Below are positions 31,195-32,847 of a stretch of 32,847 bases of DNA, one piece after another. The first letter of the stretch is position 1. Each line of letters begins with the position of its first letter. The notes under the pieces are model-generated. The model did not search any database. It saw nothing but the letters and a program-made list of their open reading frames with translations, and was not told where the DNA came from. Location: contig DUMQ01000054.1 of NCBI GenBank assembly GCA_012839815.1, positions 1-32,847 of the forward strand. Reading direction: 5' to 3'. This DNA comes from Bacillota bacterium (GTDB taxonomy: Bacteria; Bacillota; SHA-98; Ch115; JABLXJ01). The position numbers and the translations under genes are program-made.

Positions 31195-32745
31195 GTGGAA
31201 GGGCGAGACCAAATAGTTTTAGTATTAGATTTCGGCTCTCAATATAGTATGCTCATAGCCCGCAAGGTCAGGGAGTGCAACGTTTATTGCGAGATAGTGC
31301 GTCATGATATCCCCGCAAGTGAGATCGCGCGGCTTGTACCCAGGGGGATCATCCTGTCCGGCGGGCCTTCAAGCGTCTACGATGATGGGGCGCCCAGGTG
31401 CGATCCTGGTATATTCTCTCTTGGCATCCCCATTCTCGGTATTTGTTACGGCATGCAGTTGATGGCCAGGATGCTGGGGGGCGATGTGGGACGGGCTGAC
31501 CGGCGTGAGTATGGCAAGGCCGAGCTGGCCATCGATGATGATTCCGACCTTTTCGCGGGCCTCGGCGGATCGACGACGTGCTGGATGAGCCATGGCGATT
31601 CCGTCACGGTAGTTCCGCCAGGGTTTACGACCATCGCGCATACGTATAATACGCCGATTGCGGCTATGCGCGACGAGACGAGGCGCCTGTTCGGGATACA
31701 GTTTCACCCTGAGGTAGCCCATACGCCCAGAGGAAAGGAGATCTTGCAGAATTTCCTTTATAGGATCTGCGGGTGTTCACCATCCTGGACCGCTGCAGCC
31801 TTTGTGGAGGAGAGCACCAGGCGCATAAGGGACCACGTTGGGGATGAAGGCAGGGCCGTATGCGCCCTTAGCGGCGGTGTCGATTCTTCCACTGCGGCCG
31901 TGCTTGTGCACAGGGCCATTGGCCGGAGGCTTACGTGCATCTTCGTGAATAACGGCGTACTCCGGAAGGGAGAGCCCGAGAGGGTTCTTTCCACATTCAG
32001 GGATCATTTTAAGCTCGATGTGGTTTATGTGGATGCGACCGAACGCTTCTTGGCCGCGCTTCGCGGTGTGCGCGATCCGGAGGAGAAGCGCAAGAGGATT
32101 GGCCATGAGTTCATCCGCATATTTGAGGAGGAGGCCAGGAAACTCGGGAATGTTGAGTTTCTTGTCCAGGGAACGCTTTATCCAGATGTAATCGAAAGCA
32201 GGGCATCGGACACAGGTCCCGCTGCGCGTATCAAGAGCCACCATAATGTGGGCGGCCTGCCTGAAGATATGGAGCTGAAGCTAATTGAGCCCCTGCGTTA
32301 CCTCTTCAAGGATGAGGTGCGCGTTGTCGCGCGTGAGCTGGGTCTGCCTGAGGAGATAGTAGGTCGCCACCCGTTCCCGGGCCCGGGGCTCGCTGTGCGC
32401 GTCATCGGGGAGGTCACCAGGGAGCGGCTCGACATCCTGCGCGAGGCCGATGCGATCGTCGAGGAGGAGATCCGCAGGGCGGGGCTCTACGATGAGCTCT
32501 GGCAGGCCTTTGCGGTGTTGCCTGCCATCCGGAGCGTGGGCGTCATGGGCGATGAGAGGACTTACGCTTACCCGGTAGCCTTGCGCGCGGTCACGAGCCA
32601 GGATGGTATGACGGCTGACTGGGCCAGGCTCCCATATGACGTGCTTGAACGCATCTCTAACAGGATCATCAACGAGGTGCACGGGGTCAACCGCGTTGTG
32701 TATGATATAAGCTCCAAGCCGCCGTCGACGATCGAGTGGGAGTAG
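31195..32745 (+). CDS. guaA: GMP synthase (glutamine-hydrolysing)
   Basis: GuaA aminates XMP to GMP with ATP and glutamine. The 516-residue protein has a class I glutaminase domain with Cys84 (GICYGMQLM) and His171/Glu173 ([11 protein letters not shown]). The ATP-pyrophosphatase loop LSGGVDSS is at 225-232, and the C-terminal dimerisation domain ends with PPSTIEWE. Length is normal for the family. GTG 31195 is the best start, with GATAGGGA just upstream; the site is not strong. The 70-bp gap after hpt is too short for a purine riboswitch, and none was seen. A long GC-rich hairpin follows at the window edge. Confidence 0.98.
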   Translation: MEGRDQIVLVLDFGSQYSMLIARKVRECNVYCEIVRHDIPASEIARLVPRGIILSGGPSSVYDDGAPRCDPGIFSLGIPILGICYGMQLMARMLGGDVGRADRREYGKAELAIDDDSDLFAGLGGSTTCWMSHGDSVTVVPPGFTTIAHTYNTPIAAMRDETRRLFGIQFHPEVAHTPRGKEILQNFLYRICGCSPSWTAAAFVEESTRRIRDHVGDEGRAVCALSGGVDSSTAAVLVHRAIGRRLTCIFVNNGVLRKGEPERVLSTFRDHFKLDVVYVDATERFLAALRGVRDPEEKRKRIGHEFIRIFEEEARKLGNVEFLVQGTLYPDVIESRASDTGPAARIKSHHNVGGLPEDMELKLIEPLRYLFKDEVRVVARELGLPEEIVGRHPFPGPGLAVRVIGEVTRERLDILREADAIVEEEIRRAGLYDELWQAFAVLPAIRSVGVMGDERTYAYPVALRAVTSQDGMTADWARLPYDVLERISNRIINEVHGVNRVVYDISSKPPSTIEWE

Positions 32746-32810
32746 GGGAGGTTAGCAAGACTCTCTGCCACGTCATACACGTTACTCGCGACGCAGGAAG
32801 TGACATGTAA

Positions 32811-32847
32811 GGGCGGGCGCGCCTCTCTTCGCCAGGCGCGCCCGCCC
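32811..32847. repeat. Perfect 14-bp-stem hairpin at the window edge; palindromic-family module
   Basis: GGGCGGGCGCGCCT (32811-32824) pairs exactly with AGGCGCGCCCGCCC (32834-32847) around a nine-base loop, 65 bp after guaA. Bases 32811-32833 are the exact reverse complement of 8201-8223. It might terminate the guaA transcript, but the sequence stops at the window edge so any U-tract or further modules cannot be seen. Confidence 0.65.

Overview
The window is a contiguous stretch of a GC-rich chromosome from a Gram-positive bacterium of the Bacillota (Clostridia-like). This rests on gene order and content. It has a c-di-AMP/cell-wall block (cdaA-cdaR-glmM-glmS), an acpS-nnrDE-alr block followed by an EndoAI/EndoA (MazEF) pair, a tsaE-tsaB-rimI-tsaD operon, a YhaM-type HD nuclease, an LCP protein and a Spo0E-like gene. 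The Spo0E-like gene suggests a sporulating lineage. Frequent AGG Arg and ATA Ile codons and many GTG/TTG starts would suit a thermophilic clostridial relative, but no species can be named from this. I saw no rRNA, tRNA, CRISPR array, intact insertion sequence or prophage.

Layout. 1-1082: no convincing gene; tandem 32-bp repeats, a ~200-bp imperfect palindrome and a 20-bp inverted repeat. 1083-3102 (+): a DeoR-family regulator and a YhaM-like OB/HD exonuclease. 3132-7969 (-): glgA and galT (a likely pair), then a class A penicillin-binding protein. 8530-9735 (+): an archaeal-type phosphoglycerate mutase. 10100-14978 (+): cdaA, cdaR, glmM, glmS. 15020-20652 (+): acpS, nnrDE, alr, a lone dihydrolipoamide dehydrogenase, antitoxin and toxin. 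20720-23759 (+): two acyl-amino-acid hydrolases, one M20 and one D-aminoacylase type. 24034-24213 (+): a Spo0E-like small protein. 24598-27320 (+): tsaE, tsaB, rimI, tsaD. 27321-27754: an intergenic region with a cluster of DnaA-box sequences. 27755-32745 (+): LCP protein, comB-like phosphatase, an unrecognised membrane-anchored protein, hpt, guaA.

How the genes work together. GlmS and GlmM make glucosamine-1-phosphate for peptidoglycan. CdaA and CdaR make and control c-di-AMP, which is coupled to the same pathway. Alr supplies D-alanine, PBP1 polymerises the wall, and the LCP protein attaches secondary polymers. TsaB, TsaD and TsaE make the t6A tRNA modification. Hpt and GuaA feed GMP synthesis.

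The most unusual signal is non-coding. Intergenic regions carry a modular family of palindromic elements built from a GTGCGCACTAACTTA-like terminal arm, a core hairpin around GACGCGGCCAGG, and a very GC-rich hairpin. The fullest copy is at 9741-9971, and related pieces lie at 5759-5808, 8161-8223, 24353-24393 and the right edge of the window. The second notable signal is the DnaA-box cluster at 27392-27499.
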